Assembly (NCBI GenBank): GCA_022843805.1
Contig: JALHMY010000026.1
Location: 1-64,000 of the forward strand
Direction of reading: 5' to 3'
Source of the DNA: Fuerstiella sp.
Lineage (GTDB): Bacteria; Planctomycetota; Planctomycetia; Planctomycetales; Planctomycetaceae
DNA length: 64,000 bases
Shown: in pieces, positions 56,570 through 64,000 of the stretch
Position numbering within the stretch: position 1 is the stretch's first letter
How the letters are laid out: every line of letters starts with the position of its first letter
Notes under the pieces: model-generated
What the model was told of the DNA's origin: nothing
The model's input: the letters and a program-made list of their open reading frames with translations, nothing else
Databases searched by the model: none
Program-made: the position numbers and the translations under genes

Positions 56570-59500
56570 TCACGGCGTGACAGGCTGCGACTTTTGCTGA
56601 TTTCCTGAAATATCTCGCTGATACATTCTGAATCGTTCGCGATAACGACTCGGTGGGGTCGTCTGTCGAACTGTCGTATCCTGCTGTTCCCGGTCTCTCG
56701 CAGATGTTCCCTTTCGTGCTGAGCCCGTTTTGTTGATATCCAGACTTCTCAGCATTTCCTCAAAGCTTCGCTGGCTGAGGCTTTTCTCCTTCTGCTCCTG
56801 CTGCGACTCGGTCCGTTCTTCCAGTTGCTTTTGCATCCGCTGCACAAACGACTTGAGTTCGTCTTCAGTCCATCCCAGTTGCTTCAGAAGATCCTCATCC
56901 ACCTCACCGCGTTCCAGATCCTTCTGCAGACGTTTCAAAACAAGATCGGCTGCTTTGGCAGCATCGTCTGCATTTCCTGAATCTTTCGAATTCGGAGTGG
57001 CAGCACCGGCCGAATCTCTGGGCGTGCCCTGGCCGGACATCTCACCACTACCCTGAGCCTGGCCGTCGCCCGCAACCTTGTCTGCGTCATCATCCGACTG
57101 TGTGAATGCATTCTTGCCAATTGAGGAACTTCCACCTCCCTTGCCCGCACCTCCCGGCTGACCCTGGCCCTCTTGAGGACTCTGCTTTCCGTCTCCGCCT
57201 TTTCCGCTCTGTTGACCGCTTCCTTCACCGCCCTCACCTCCCTGTTGGCCGCCTTCCTGTCCTCCCTGTTGACCGCCTTCTTTACCGCCTTCTTTGCCGC
57301 CCTCTTTGCCGCCTTCTTTACCGCCCTCTTTGCCGCCCTCTTTGCCGCCTTCTTTGCCGCCTTCTTTACCGCCTTCTTTACCGCCCTCTTTACCGCCCTC
57401 TTTACCGCCCTCTTTACCGCCCGACTGCTTTTCACCCGACTGCTTTTCGCCAGACTGCTTTTCGCCAGACTGCTTTTCGCCCGACTGCTTTTCGCCCGAC
57501 TGCTTTTCGCCCGACTGCTTTTCGCCCGACTGCTTTTCGCCCGACTGCTTTTCGCCCGACTGCTTTTCGCCCGACTGCTTTTCGCCCGACTGCTTTTCGT
57601 CCGACTGCTTTTCGCCAGACTGCTTTTCGCCAGACTGCTTTTCGCCAGACTGCTTTTCGCCAGACTGCTTTTCGCCCGACTGCTTTTCGCCCGACTGCTT
57701 TTCGCCCGACTGCTTTTCGCCCGACTGCTTTTCGCCAGACTGCTTCTCGCCCGACTGCTTCTCGCCCGACTGCTTTTCGCCCGACTGCTTTTCGCCCGAC
57801 TGCTTTTCGCCCGACTGCTTTTCGCCCGACTGCTTTTCGCCCGACTGCTTCTCGCCCGACTGCTTCTCGCCCGACTGCTGCTCGCCAGACTGCTTCTCGC
57901 CAGACTGCTTCTCGCCAGACTGCTTCTCGCCCGACTGCTTCTCGCCAGACTGCTTCTCGCCCGACTGCTTCTCGCCCGACTGCTTCTCGCCCGACTGCTT
58001 CTCGTCCGACTGCTTCTCGTCCGACTGCTTCTCGCCCGACTGCTTTTCGCCCGACTGCTTCTCACCTGACTGCTTTTCGCCCGACTGCTTCTCGCCCGAC
58101 TGCTTCTCGCCCGACTGCTTCTCGCCCGACTGCTTCTCGCCCGACTGCTTCTCGCCCGACTGCTTCTCGTCCGACTGGTTCTCACCAGACTGGTTCTCAC
58201 CAGACTGCTTCTCGCCAGACTGGTTCTCGCCCGACTGCTTCTCGTCCGACTGGTTCTCGCCAGACTGGTTCTCGCCAGACTGGTTCTCGCCCGACTGCTT
58301 CTCGTCCGACTGCTTCTCGCCCGACTGCTTCTCGCCCGACTGCTTCTCGCCCGACTGCTTCTCGCCCGACTGCTTCTCGTCCGACTGCTTCTCGCCCGAC
58401 TGCTTCTCGCCAGACTGCTCATTCGCTTCGCTTTGCTGACTGCGATCCTCGGATGGCTCATTACCAGAATTGCGGTTTTGAGGTTCCTGATATCGCTGCA
58501 GAAGCGTTTCCAATGCTTCGTCCTCTTCCGCCGCGGGCCGTGGCTTTTCAGAACGATTCGGATTGTCAGAATTATTCTGAGAGGAAGTTTCGTTCTTGCC
58601 ACTGTCAGAATTCTGAGGGCCAGTTTTGGATGCGGGCTCGTTCCCGGACTTCGTCATATCACCTGCAGCGGGAGTTTCTGACGGACTTTGCCCCTTGTTG
58701 GATTCCTGAGAGTTCGCAGCCTGCGTTTGACTGTCTGTTGAACCCGCTTCACTCCCGGTGCTTTCATTTGACTGTTCGTCTTTTGTGGATGATGCTGCCT
58801 CGCCTGCGGGCTGCTCCTTTACCTGCTGAGGATTGCTGTCCGGATCAGTACCGTTGTCGTCGCCAGGCTCAGTCGGCTGCTGAGCACCCGCGTTGAGTTC
58901 CCGCAGCTGCTGTTTCTGAATCTCCCGATCCTGCGCAAGTTGCTCATCGATCACCTGCTTTGATGCAGGGTCCAGAATGATCAGCTGAAGCTCGCCGCTT
59001 CTCGACAGATTGCCCAGAGGAGGTTTATTGTCACGAGCCGTAAGATAGTATTTCACCACGTCGCCAGGTTTAACACCCAGCGACTCCAGCTGAAAGTCCC
59101 AGGTTCCAACCCACTTCTTCTGCAGACCGTTTTGAAATGCATCGAAGACAGATTCGGCTGGATCAACCGGAACCCCGTTCACTTCGTAATGCAGAGATAC
59201 AGACCGCAGAAGAAAATCCGGATCTTCTGCTTCAATCAACAGTGGGATCACGGCGTTTGCCGGAACCTCGAGGTCTCGTGCGGGATCCACAAGCCGAATC
59301 ACAGGCGGCTGATCCTTTCGACCATGAACTGAATATACCGTAGGATCGGGATCCTGATTTCCCTCGGCATCCTTAACCATTAAACGATAGAAAGCAGGGA
59401 AAGATCCATCTTCACGGGCTGTCAGAGTCAACTGCACTGAAAGATTCAGGTCTCTGACAGTCACCGGGAGTTCTTCGGCTTTTGTTGTAAATGTGGCATC

Positions 59501-60580
59501 ATCGGAGAACTGCAGCAGGGACGTTTCGACCGGCACGTTTGTAGTGGCCTGAATCGTAAGCTCCGTATTCTCCCACGCATCAATGTTACCTGAGTTCTCG
59601 GTGCGGTCGGCGAGCGCCATGTAATCCGGATACTTATAGCTGACGTCCGTCACTTCTGCCGCGGGAGGTTCTTTTACCGTGATATGAAATTCTTCCGACC
59701 GGGCATCTCCAGCCACAACCGTATATGTCATCGACTGTCGAATTCCACGATCCTGTTCGCCAACAAGCAGTACACGAAAACGGCCGGCGTCTTCGGTCGA
59801 TCGCATCGTCAGTTGTTCGTTGACGAAGCGCTGGTCTGCGGTGGAATAAAGGACGGTGACAGATTCCGGAATTACGCCCGTCAGATCGGCAATAATTTCA
59901 AGTTGTGATCCTGAAGGAACAGTCGTATCCCCGGGGCGAATTGAACGGATCACCGTACGAGTTGCCACCTGAGTGCCGGAGAGCGTCAAAGGTCTCAGCA
60001 GGCTTATCGCCTTCGGGCTGACAACTGCATAAATGCATGTGGCAATGACAAGAGTAAACAGTGCCAATCCCATTCGAACAAGAAGAGTCCGGTCGATCAC
60101 CTCGTCAACATGAACTTCAGACAAACGGACGGCAGCTCTCTTTTCCAGAGTTCGTATCATCGCGCTGTCGGATACCCGGCCGGACGATTTCATATCGACC
60201 AGTGTGAGCAGCGTGCCATTTCGGTCCGTGTCGGACCGATCCAGCATTCGGGCTGCAAACAGCGGATTCACCCGTTTAAACCATGGACGGATCACATACT
60301 GAATCACAATCGCGGCACAGGCAGTCAGCACGACCCCCAGCATCAGAGCACGTGTCCACGGTTGAAAACCACCGTCAACCACCCAGTGATCAAAGATCGT
60401 GAATAACAGCACGTAACCGACAAGCAACAATCCTGCCAGCACAGATGCCGTCAGCAAATCCGTCCACTTGATTCGCTCACGAGCTACCTGAATCTGATAA
60501 TCGACGAACTCATCACATTCCGCATACGGATGGCCGGTTGATTCAGTGACAGTTGCCACAGCGTTGACCTCAGTATTCAA
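56570..60580 (-). CDS. DUF4175-like membrane protein with giant pentapeptide repeat
   Basis: The 1336-residue protein has membrane helices at about 37-60, 75-97 and 168-195, then beta-rich exported domains to about 560 (EFHITVKEPPAAEVTDVSYK; VKYYLTARDNKPPLG). A Glu/Ser/Gln-rich region follows. Residues about 722-1053 are 66 tandem SGEKQ-type pentads (57421-58410 on the genome), then 12 tetrads of KEGG type (57278-57421) and a Gly/Gln stretch. A globular helical tail (LVLKRLQKDLERGEVDEDLL, FVQRMQKQLEERTES) ends the protein. Similar planctomycete proteins have low-complexity stretches but rarely this length. It is probably an envelope protein with a flexible hydrophilic spacer. Confidence 0.85.
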   Translation of the reverse strand: MNTEVNAVATVTESTGHPYAECDEFVDYQIQVARERIKWTDLLTASVLAGLLLVGYVLLFTIFDHWVVDGGFQPWTRALMLGVVLTACAAIVIQYVIRPWFKRVNPLFAARMLDRSDTDRNGTLLTLVDMKSSGRVSDSAMIRTLEKRAAVRLSEVHVDEVIDRTLLVRMGLALFTLVIATCIYAVVSPKAISLLRPLTLSGTQVATRTVIRSIRPGDTTVPSGSQLEIIADLTGVIPESVTVLYSTADQRFVNEQLTMRSTEDAGRFRVLLVGEQDRGIRQSMTYTVVAGDARSEEFHITVKEPPAAEVTDVSYKYPDYMALADRTENSGNIDAWENTELTIQATTNVPVETSLLQFSDDATFTTKAEELPVTVRDLNLSVQLTLTAREDGSFPAFYRLMVKDAEGNQDPDPTVYSVHGRKDQPPVIRLVDPARDLEVPANAVIPLLIEAEDPDFLLRSVSLHYEVNGVPVDPAESVFDAFQNGLQKKWVGTWDFQLESLGVKPGDVVKYYLTARDNKPPLGNLSRSGELQLIILDPASKQVIDEQLAQDREIQKQQLRELNAGAQQPTEPGDDNGTDPDSNPQQVKEQPAGEAASSTKDEQSNESTGSEAGSTDSQTQAANSQESNKGQSPSETPAAGDMTKSGNEPASKTGPQNSDSGKNETSSQNNSDNPNRSEKPRPAAEEDEALETLLQRYQEPQNRNSGNEPSEDRSQQSEANEQSGEKQSGEKQSDEKQSGEKQSGEKQSGEKQSGEKQSDEKQSGENQSGENQSGENQSDEKQSGENQSGEKQSGENQSGENQSDEKQSGEKQSGEKQSGEKQSGEKQSGEKQSGEKQSGEKQSGEKQSGEKQSDEKQSDEKQSGEKQSGEKQSGEKQSGEKQSGEKQSGEKQSGEKQSGEQQSGEKQSGEKQSGEKQSGEKQSGEKQSGEKQSGEKQSGEKQSGEKQSGEKQSGEKQSGEKQSGEKQSGEKQSGEKQSGEKQSGEKQSGEKQSDEKQSGEKQSGEKQSGEKQSGEKQSGEKQSGEKQSGEKQSGEKQSGEKQSGEKQSGEKQSGGKEGGKEGGKEGGKEGGKEGGKEGGKEGGKEGGKEGGKEGGKEGGKEGGQQGGQEGGQQGGEGGEGSGQQSGKGGDGKQSPQEGQGQPGGAGKGGGSSSIGKNAFTQSDDDADKVAGDGQAQGSGEMSGQGTPRDSAGAATPNSKDSGNADDAAKAADLVLKRLQKDLERGEVDEDLLKQLGWTEDELKSFVQRMQKQLEERTESQQEQKEKSLSQRSFEEMLRSLDINKTGSARKGTSARDREQQDTTVRQTTPPSRYRERFRMYQRDISGNQQKSQPVTP
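57278..58410. repeat. coding tandem repeat: 66 x 15 bp and 12 x 12 bp
   Basis: The 15-base unit reads CCGACTGCTTTTCGC or CCGACTGCTTCTCGC on the plus strand, and every 60 bases hold exactly four units from 57421 to 58410, with no indel. TTTTCGC-type units dominate 57421-57740 and TTCTCGC-type units dominate 57840-58410. Substitutions mostly give SDEKQ or SGENQ variants. The 12-base unit occupies 57278-57421. Confidence 0.95.
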
Positions 60581-60795
60581 CCCGGAAAATCTGAACCAGA
60601 AGATTCAGTGAGATTAGCAGGACAGACTATGCAGTCTGCCCTGCTTCGGGGATTATCGGAAGCACCGATAGATTCGTCCACTTCCGACCAGGTCGTTCGC
60701 CCAATACTCGAAGGATTTTCCGTTTTTTTCCGCCGGTATCGATCATTCAGCCAAAAATGACGGTCGTCGCCACACTGACTCTAAAGACGCCAGCC
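60581..60795. other. spacer with a 12-bp hairpin
   Basis: GCAGGACAGACT (60617-60628) pairs with AGTCTGCCCTGC (60633-60644), one mismatch, 4-base loop. It lies between two minus-strand genes, 3' of the ATP-grasp gene. No T-tract follows. Confidence 0.4.
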
Positions 60796-62202
60796 TCAGG
60801 AATGCACAAGAAACGTTGTTGGGTCGCTGATGATCGCAACGGTGGCTCCGCCATCCGGCTGGGCCTTCCTGCCGATACCCATAGGGAGCATACGGAATGT
60901 GTCCGAAAGACCGCCGAACGTTCGAACGTTGAAACCGCTTCGCGGACCGGCCGACTGGGAAAAATCATCCATCGATTCCGGAAGTACCGTTTGCGTGGAC
61001 TTTGATGAGGCACCGGATGCGCTCAACAATGGCCGCGCTACAAAGGCTGATGGATCTTTTAACAGCCTGGCAACCATCGCCGTCATTTCGGCCGACGACG
61101 CTGCCGGACCAAAGAATGGCCGCGAAGGATGGAGCGGATCGATCGTTCTGACAGCGAATTCACGAAGATTCGCCAGAACTTCATCTCGTTCTTCCGGAAT
61201 TCCGCAAACTAAAGTCTTTACGGAATTCAACAGAGGCTGCTCCCCGAGATAATGCTGAATCATCGTCGGAATCAGACGACTGATCGCCCGGTGATTCATT
61301 ATCCCAGTGCCGGGGGCATTAAGTACCGCAGCACGCTCGTTGCGACAAGCTCGCACCAGACCCGGAACACCCACGAGCGAATCGGGGCGGAAACAGTTTG
61401 GATCCAGAAGATCGTCGTCCAGACGACGCACCAGCAAATCGATTCTCTCAAGCTGCCCATGATTGATCACAGCAAGCCCGTCGGAATCAATCACAATATC
61501 TCGGTTACGAACGAGCATGCCGCTCGTTCGAGTCGCAAGATACTCGTTTTCCCGAAATGCCGGGCTGAATGAGCCGGAATCAAGGACCGCAATTCGAGCG
61601 CGATCCGTCTTGCTTCGAGCGCCAGGCAAAATTGGCTGAAGCTGGCGGCTCACCCAGCGATCCACCAGCTCGGTCGCCCCACCCTGTGCTGCAAGTTCGG
61701 ACATCCTGTGCAAACCAACCGGGCACGCCAGATTATGATCCAGAACCATGGCCCCGCCAGATTCGTCAATATACAGATCCGTCGATACAAGCCAGCACCA
61801 TGACCCTCCCAGGGGCTTCAAACCGTGCAGCGTGCGAGAAATTCTGGTCAAAGTTTGCGCAGCGACAGGAGAGGAATGCACAAACTCCGGCATAGTAGCT
61901 TGAGTCAGAACTTCATCAAGGAATGCGTTGATGGCCCTGAATCGCTGATGCACTCCTTCACTCAGGCTGGCCCAGACTCGGGGATGCAACAAACGAGTGC
62001 TCGGCTCAGGCGAACTTTCCTTCGTCTCGCTCGTCAATCCTGCAGCAATCATTGCCGTACCTGCCTGCAGACTGCCATTTTTTCCAGCTTGCACTGCGTC
62101 ACACTTCAGCATCTGTGCCAAATTTCTCTCGCCGGGTTCGAAAAGGCGTCTGTCTGCTTCAACGACACCAGAGAAGCTGGCTGGCTGGTTTTCACTTAAC
62201 AT
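60796..62202 (-). CDS. circularly permuted type 2 ATP-grasp protein
   Basis: The 468-residue protein matches circularly permuted ATP-grasp proteins. Motifs include STDLYIDESGGAMVLDHNLA, IAVLDSGSFSPAFRENEYLA, RNRDIVIDSDGLAVINHG and RRLDDDLLDPNCFRPDSLVG, then VLNAPGTGIMNHRAI. Such enzymes ligate peptide or amide bonds with ATP and usually sit with alpha-E domain proteins and transglutaminases. Both a transglutaminase/DUF2126 protein and this one are in the window, but 11 kb apart on opposite strands, and no alpha-E gene is seen. The start at 62202 is supported by the absence of other upstream ATG and the position of the family domain. Confidence 0.88.
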   Translation of the reverse strand: MLSENQPASFSGVVEADRRLFEPGERNLAQMLKCDAVQAGKNGSLQAGTAMIAAGLTSETKESSPEPSTRLLHPRVWASLSEGVHQRFRAINAFLDEVLTQATMPEFVHSSPVAAQTLTRISRTLHGLKPLGGSWCWLVSTDLYIDESGGAMVLDHNLACPVGLHRMSELAAQGGATELVDRWVSRQLQPILPGARSKTDRARIAVLDSGSFSPAFRENEYLATRTSGMLVRNRDIVIDSDGLAVINHGQLERIDLLVRRLDDDLLDPNCFRPDSLVGVPGLVRACRNERAAVLNAPGTGIMNHRAISRLIPTMIQHYLGEQPLLNSVKTLVCGIPEERDEVLANLREFAVRTIDPLHPSRPFFGPAASSAEMTAMVARLLKDPSAFVARPLLSASGASSKSTQTVLPESMDDFSQSAGPRSGFNVRTFGGLSDTFRMLPMGIGRKAQPDGGATVAIISDPTTFLVHS

Positions 62203-62638
62203 TTCTTTACCTCACTGGAATGGCAAACCGAGGTCTCATCCAGTGGTCGCAAAACGTATGCCACAATTGAGGACCGAGTTGAATAAATGACACGGGAACT
62301 CCCGAAGTGTCTCAAAAAATTCTCATGAGCCTCACCAGACCTGAGAACCAGTGCAGCAAAGTGGGTGAACTCGCCCATCACATTCGACAGGTCGGATGCC
62401 CACTCTCGACTGTGGCATCCATTCGGCAGATCTCCTTCCTGTCACTCGCACCAATGCTACTATCAGCCGCTATGGCAGTCCACGAAACCACAACACGCCA
62501 AAATGACCATAGCTGCCACTATGACTGCCTGGCACGCAGACAGAAGGCTGCCATATTGGCCACAGCGATTGAGTTGAAAGCCCTGCTGAAATTTCTTAAA
62601 TGGTTACTGATAAACAAGTTAATCGTTTCTTATAGCAT
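62203..62638. other. AT-richer spacer upstream of the hsp20 promoter
   Basis: No gene is convincing; a 116-residue plus-strand frame (62307-62657) has no homology or ribosome-binding site. An inverted pair GGCAGTC (62473-62479) and GACTGCC (62523-62529) lies 110-170 bases before the sigma-54 site and could be an enhancer site, though it is short. Confidence 0.4.
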
Positions 62639-62639
62639 T

Positions 62640-62655
62640 TGGCATGAAGCTTGCT
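62640..62655 (+). promoter_or_regulatory. sigma-54-type promoter of hsp20
   Basis: The sequence TGGCATG-AAGC-TTGCT matches the -24/-12 consensus TGGCACG-N4-TTGCW. The GG (62641-62642) and GC (62653-62654) are 12 bases apart, as required. The transcription start would fall near 62666, about 80 bases before the ATG. A small stem ACGTCA-GTG-TGACGT (62688-62702) lies in the leader. Confidence 0.7.
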
Positions 62656-62746
62656 AAACAGGGGAGCAGCCCTGCAAGAAGCTGCAAACGTCAGTGTGAC
62701 GTCCCTTGCACGCGGTGATTGGTGATAAGGAAAGAAGGACACTGCA

Positions 62747-63196
62747 ATGCACTGGAACACATCACTTTTGTCTGCGAGTAACCCGTTTTTGGCACTGCGG
62801 CGAGATTTCGAGCGCAAAGTGGGACTTGAAGGGGATTCAGGCCTCGCCGGGCTCACGGTCGTCGAAGCTCCCGAATACTTCTCGGTTCAGCTCGATGTCC
62901 CCGGAATGCGTGAATCCGATATCAACGTTAGCCTGCATGATGATCATCTGATCATTGAGGGCGAACGTAAGGCTCAGAAGCTGTCGGAAGGCAAGGAAAT
63001 CTACAACGACCGAGTGTTTCGAAGCTTCCGAAGAGTTCTGCGTCTGCAGGAACCTGTCGATCGAAATGCCATTGAAGCGGAACTTTCCAACGGGGTTCTG
63101 ACGCTGAAACTGCGTCGAGTACCGGAAGTTCAGCCGCAAAAGATCGCGATTCGAACAGTTCAGCCGGAAGTCGCTCAGTCCCAGCCCGGTGCTTAG
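62747..63196 (+). CDS. small heat-shock protein, Hsp20/alpha-crystallin family
   Basis: The 149-residue chaperone has the alpha-crystallin domain: VVEAPEYFSVQLDVPGM, DINVSLHDDHLIIEGERK, FRSFRRVLRL and AELSNGVLTLKLRRVPEV. An oligomer binds unfolding proteins and prevents aggregation in the cytoplasm. The short N-terminus begins MHWNTSLLSASNPFLALRRD. AAGGAC lies about seven bases before ATG. A sigma-54-type promoter lies upstream and a strong terminator follows, so it is a single-gene transcript. Confidence 0.95.
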   Translation: MHWNTSLLSASNPFLALRRDFERKVGLEGDSGLAGLTVVEAPEYFSVQLDVPGMRESDINVSLHDDHLIIEGERKAQKLSEGKEIYNDRVFRSFRRVLRLQEPVDRNAIEAELSNGVLTLKLRRVPEVQPQKIAIRTVQPEVAQSQPGA

Positions 63197-63228
63197 AACT
63201 TTGTGGGATCAGTAAAACGTAACCGATT

Positions 63229-63260
63229 GAGGCTCGGCATTTTCCCAAATGCCGAGCCTC
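63229..63260 (+). terminator. Rho-independent terminator after hsp20
   Basis: A perfect 14-bp stem GAGGCTCGGCATTT (63229-63242) pairs with AAATGCCGAGCCTC (63247-63260), followed by TCTT. It lies 33 bases past the stop. Confidence 0.8.
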
Positions 63261-63394
63261 TCTTGCATATCTGTCTGCAATTGCGCACTATGGAGTCATC
63301 GAAACCCTTGAATTGGACAGGTTTTAAGTACAAACAGTATTGCAGACTGCCGTGTACGGTCTGGAATGTTACGAGTGCGATGGGGAGAATCGTG

Positions 63395-64000
63395 ATGAAT
63401 CCGATGAATTCATTTCTGCAGAATCAGACACGCCGCCATTTTCTGAGCGACTCCGGAATTGGACTCGGCGCAATCGCGCTCTCGACAATGGCTGGAAGTT
63501 CTGACATTGCTGCAGCGGGCGATATCCCCATCAATTCGATGAATCCCATGGAGCAGCGCCAGCCGCACATGGATGCTCGAGCAAAGCGAGTCATCTATCT
63601 TCACCTGACAGGATCGCCTCCGAATCTCGACATCTATGATTACAAGCCGGAACTGGTCAGGCGAACCGGGCAGGAATGTCCGGAGGAATTTCTGAAGGGA
63701 CGTACCTTTGCGTTCACTTCGGGAGTGCCAAAGCTGCTCGGGACTCCGAGAAAGTTCGTGCAGTGCGGTGAGTCAGGTTCATGGCTTTCCGATGCGGTGC
63801 CCAACTTCCATGGTATCGCGGACGAAATGTGTTTTGTTCATTCCATGTATACTGAGCAGTTTAATCATGCTCCTGCAGAACTGCTGATCTATACAGGATC
63901 TCCTCGTTCCGGTCGGCCATCTCTGGGTTCATGGGTGACCTATGGACTCGGAACGGAGAATCAGGATCTCCCGGGCTTTGTGGTGCTGATCAGCAGTGGC
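63395..64000 (+). CDS. DUF1501 protein, N-terminal part
   Basis: The frame is open from ATG 63395 to the end of the window (202 codons); GGGGAG lies seven bases upstream. A twin-arginine leader (NQTRRHFLSDSGIGLGAIAL) is followed by DUF1501 motifs: VIYLHLTGSPPNLDIYDYKP, CFVHSMYTEQFNHAPAELLI and GRPSLGSWVTYGLGTENQDL. The residues at the usual GGPSHMD position are SPPNLD here, so it belongs to a separate branch from the paired DUF1501 genes. A PSD1 gene would be expected next to it, but none lies upstream. Confidence 0.92.
   Translation, partial: MNPMNSFLQNQTRRHFLSDSGIGLGAIALSTMAGSSDIAAAGDIPINSMNPMEQRQPHMDARAKRVIYLHLTGSPPNLDIYDYKPELVRRTGQECPEEFLKGRTFAFTSGVPKLLGTPRKFVQCGESGSWLSDAVPNFHGIADEMCFVHSMYTEQFNHAPAELLIYTGSPRSGRPSLGSWVTYGLGTENQDLPGFVVLISSG

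Noticed and set aside
57421-58410. Possible CRISPR array
   Set aside because: The 15-base units are contiguous without spacers and are in frame with a coding sequence. No cas gene is nearby.
57106-58896. Long open frames on the plus strand opposite the pentapeptide repeat (up to 596 residues)
   Set aside because: They exist only because the 15-base unit is stop-free in every frame. They have no start signal and are pure repeat, while the minus-strand frame continues into normal domains on both sides.
62307-62657. 116-residue frame before hsp20
   Set aside because: It has no homology or Shine-Dalgarno and covers the sigma-54 promoter.

Overview
The window looks like chromosome from a planctomycete (Planctomycetota). 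The evidence is the gene content: two pairs of PSD1-type proteins (CxxCH haem domain, DUF1549, DUF1553) with DUF1501 twin-arginine proteins, two further DUF1501 genes, a DUF1080 protein, an MJ0042-type zinc-finger membrane protein, a LEPR-XLL-like surface protein with FG-GAP and PA14 modules, and a PEP-CTERM protein. Gene density is moderate and many intergenic regions carry palindromic or dispersed repeats. I see no rRNA, tRNA, CRISPR array, prophage or replication origin. The genus cannot be set from the sequence alone.

Layout. 0.1-6.8 kb: a very large cyclic beta-1,2-glucan synthase (NdvB-like) that has lost its N-terminal glycosyltransferase. 7.1-13.1 kb: APS kinase, a zinc-ribbon membrane protein, a 186-bp GC-rich tandem repeat, an AbgT transporter and a threonine-dehydratase-like enzyme. 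13.1-14.8 kb: a mobile-element graveyard with a MITE-like element that has perfect 21-bp inverted ends, a broken IS66 transposase and a dispersed 109-bp repeat. 14.8-19.4 kb (minus): PSD1 then DUF1501. 19.6-25.3 kb (minus): a lone receiver protein, UvrA, a possible nucleotidyltransferase-like protein and a PEP-CTERM protein. 25.4-30.8 kb: repeats, the large surface protein, a small secreted protein and a decayed second copy of the surface gene. 30.8-35.0 kb (plus): a second PSD1-DUF1501 pair. 35.1-37.7 kb (minus): an unrecognised 888-residue protein with several HTH-like modules. 38-44.1 kb: DUF1501, SDR dehydrogenase, site-2 protease, a TIM-barrel-like protein and TatD. 44.1-45.2 kb: fossils of Rhs, IS110-like and IS4-like genes among palindromes. 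45.5-52.3 kb: small hypotheticals, transglutaminase/DUF2126, DUF1080, an orphan and Maf. 52.6-62.2 kb: a frameshifted exported protein, a DMF-amidase-like protein, a membrane protein with 66 pentapeptide repeats, and a circularly permuted ATP-grasp protein. 62.6-64 kb: Hsp20 behind a sigma-54-type promoter and the start of another DUF1501 gene.

How the genes fit together. PSD1 and DUF1501 genes are repeatedly adjacent in the same order, which suggests secreted two-protein units, thought in planctomycetes to act with polymer or sulfated-glycan breakdown. The transglutaminase/DUF2126 and circularly permuted ATP-grasp proteins belong to families that usually sit together but are 11 kb apart here. 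The most unusual items are the multi-HTH protein, the pentapeptide-repeat membrane protein, the decayed surface-gene duplicate and the bistable 109-bp dispersed repeat.
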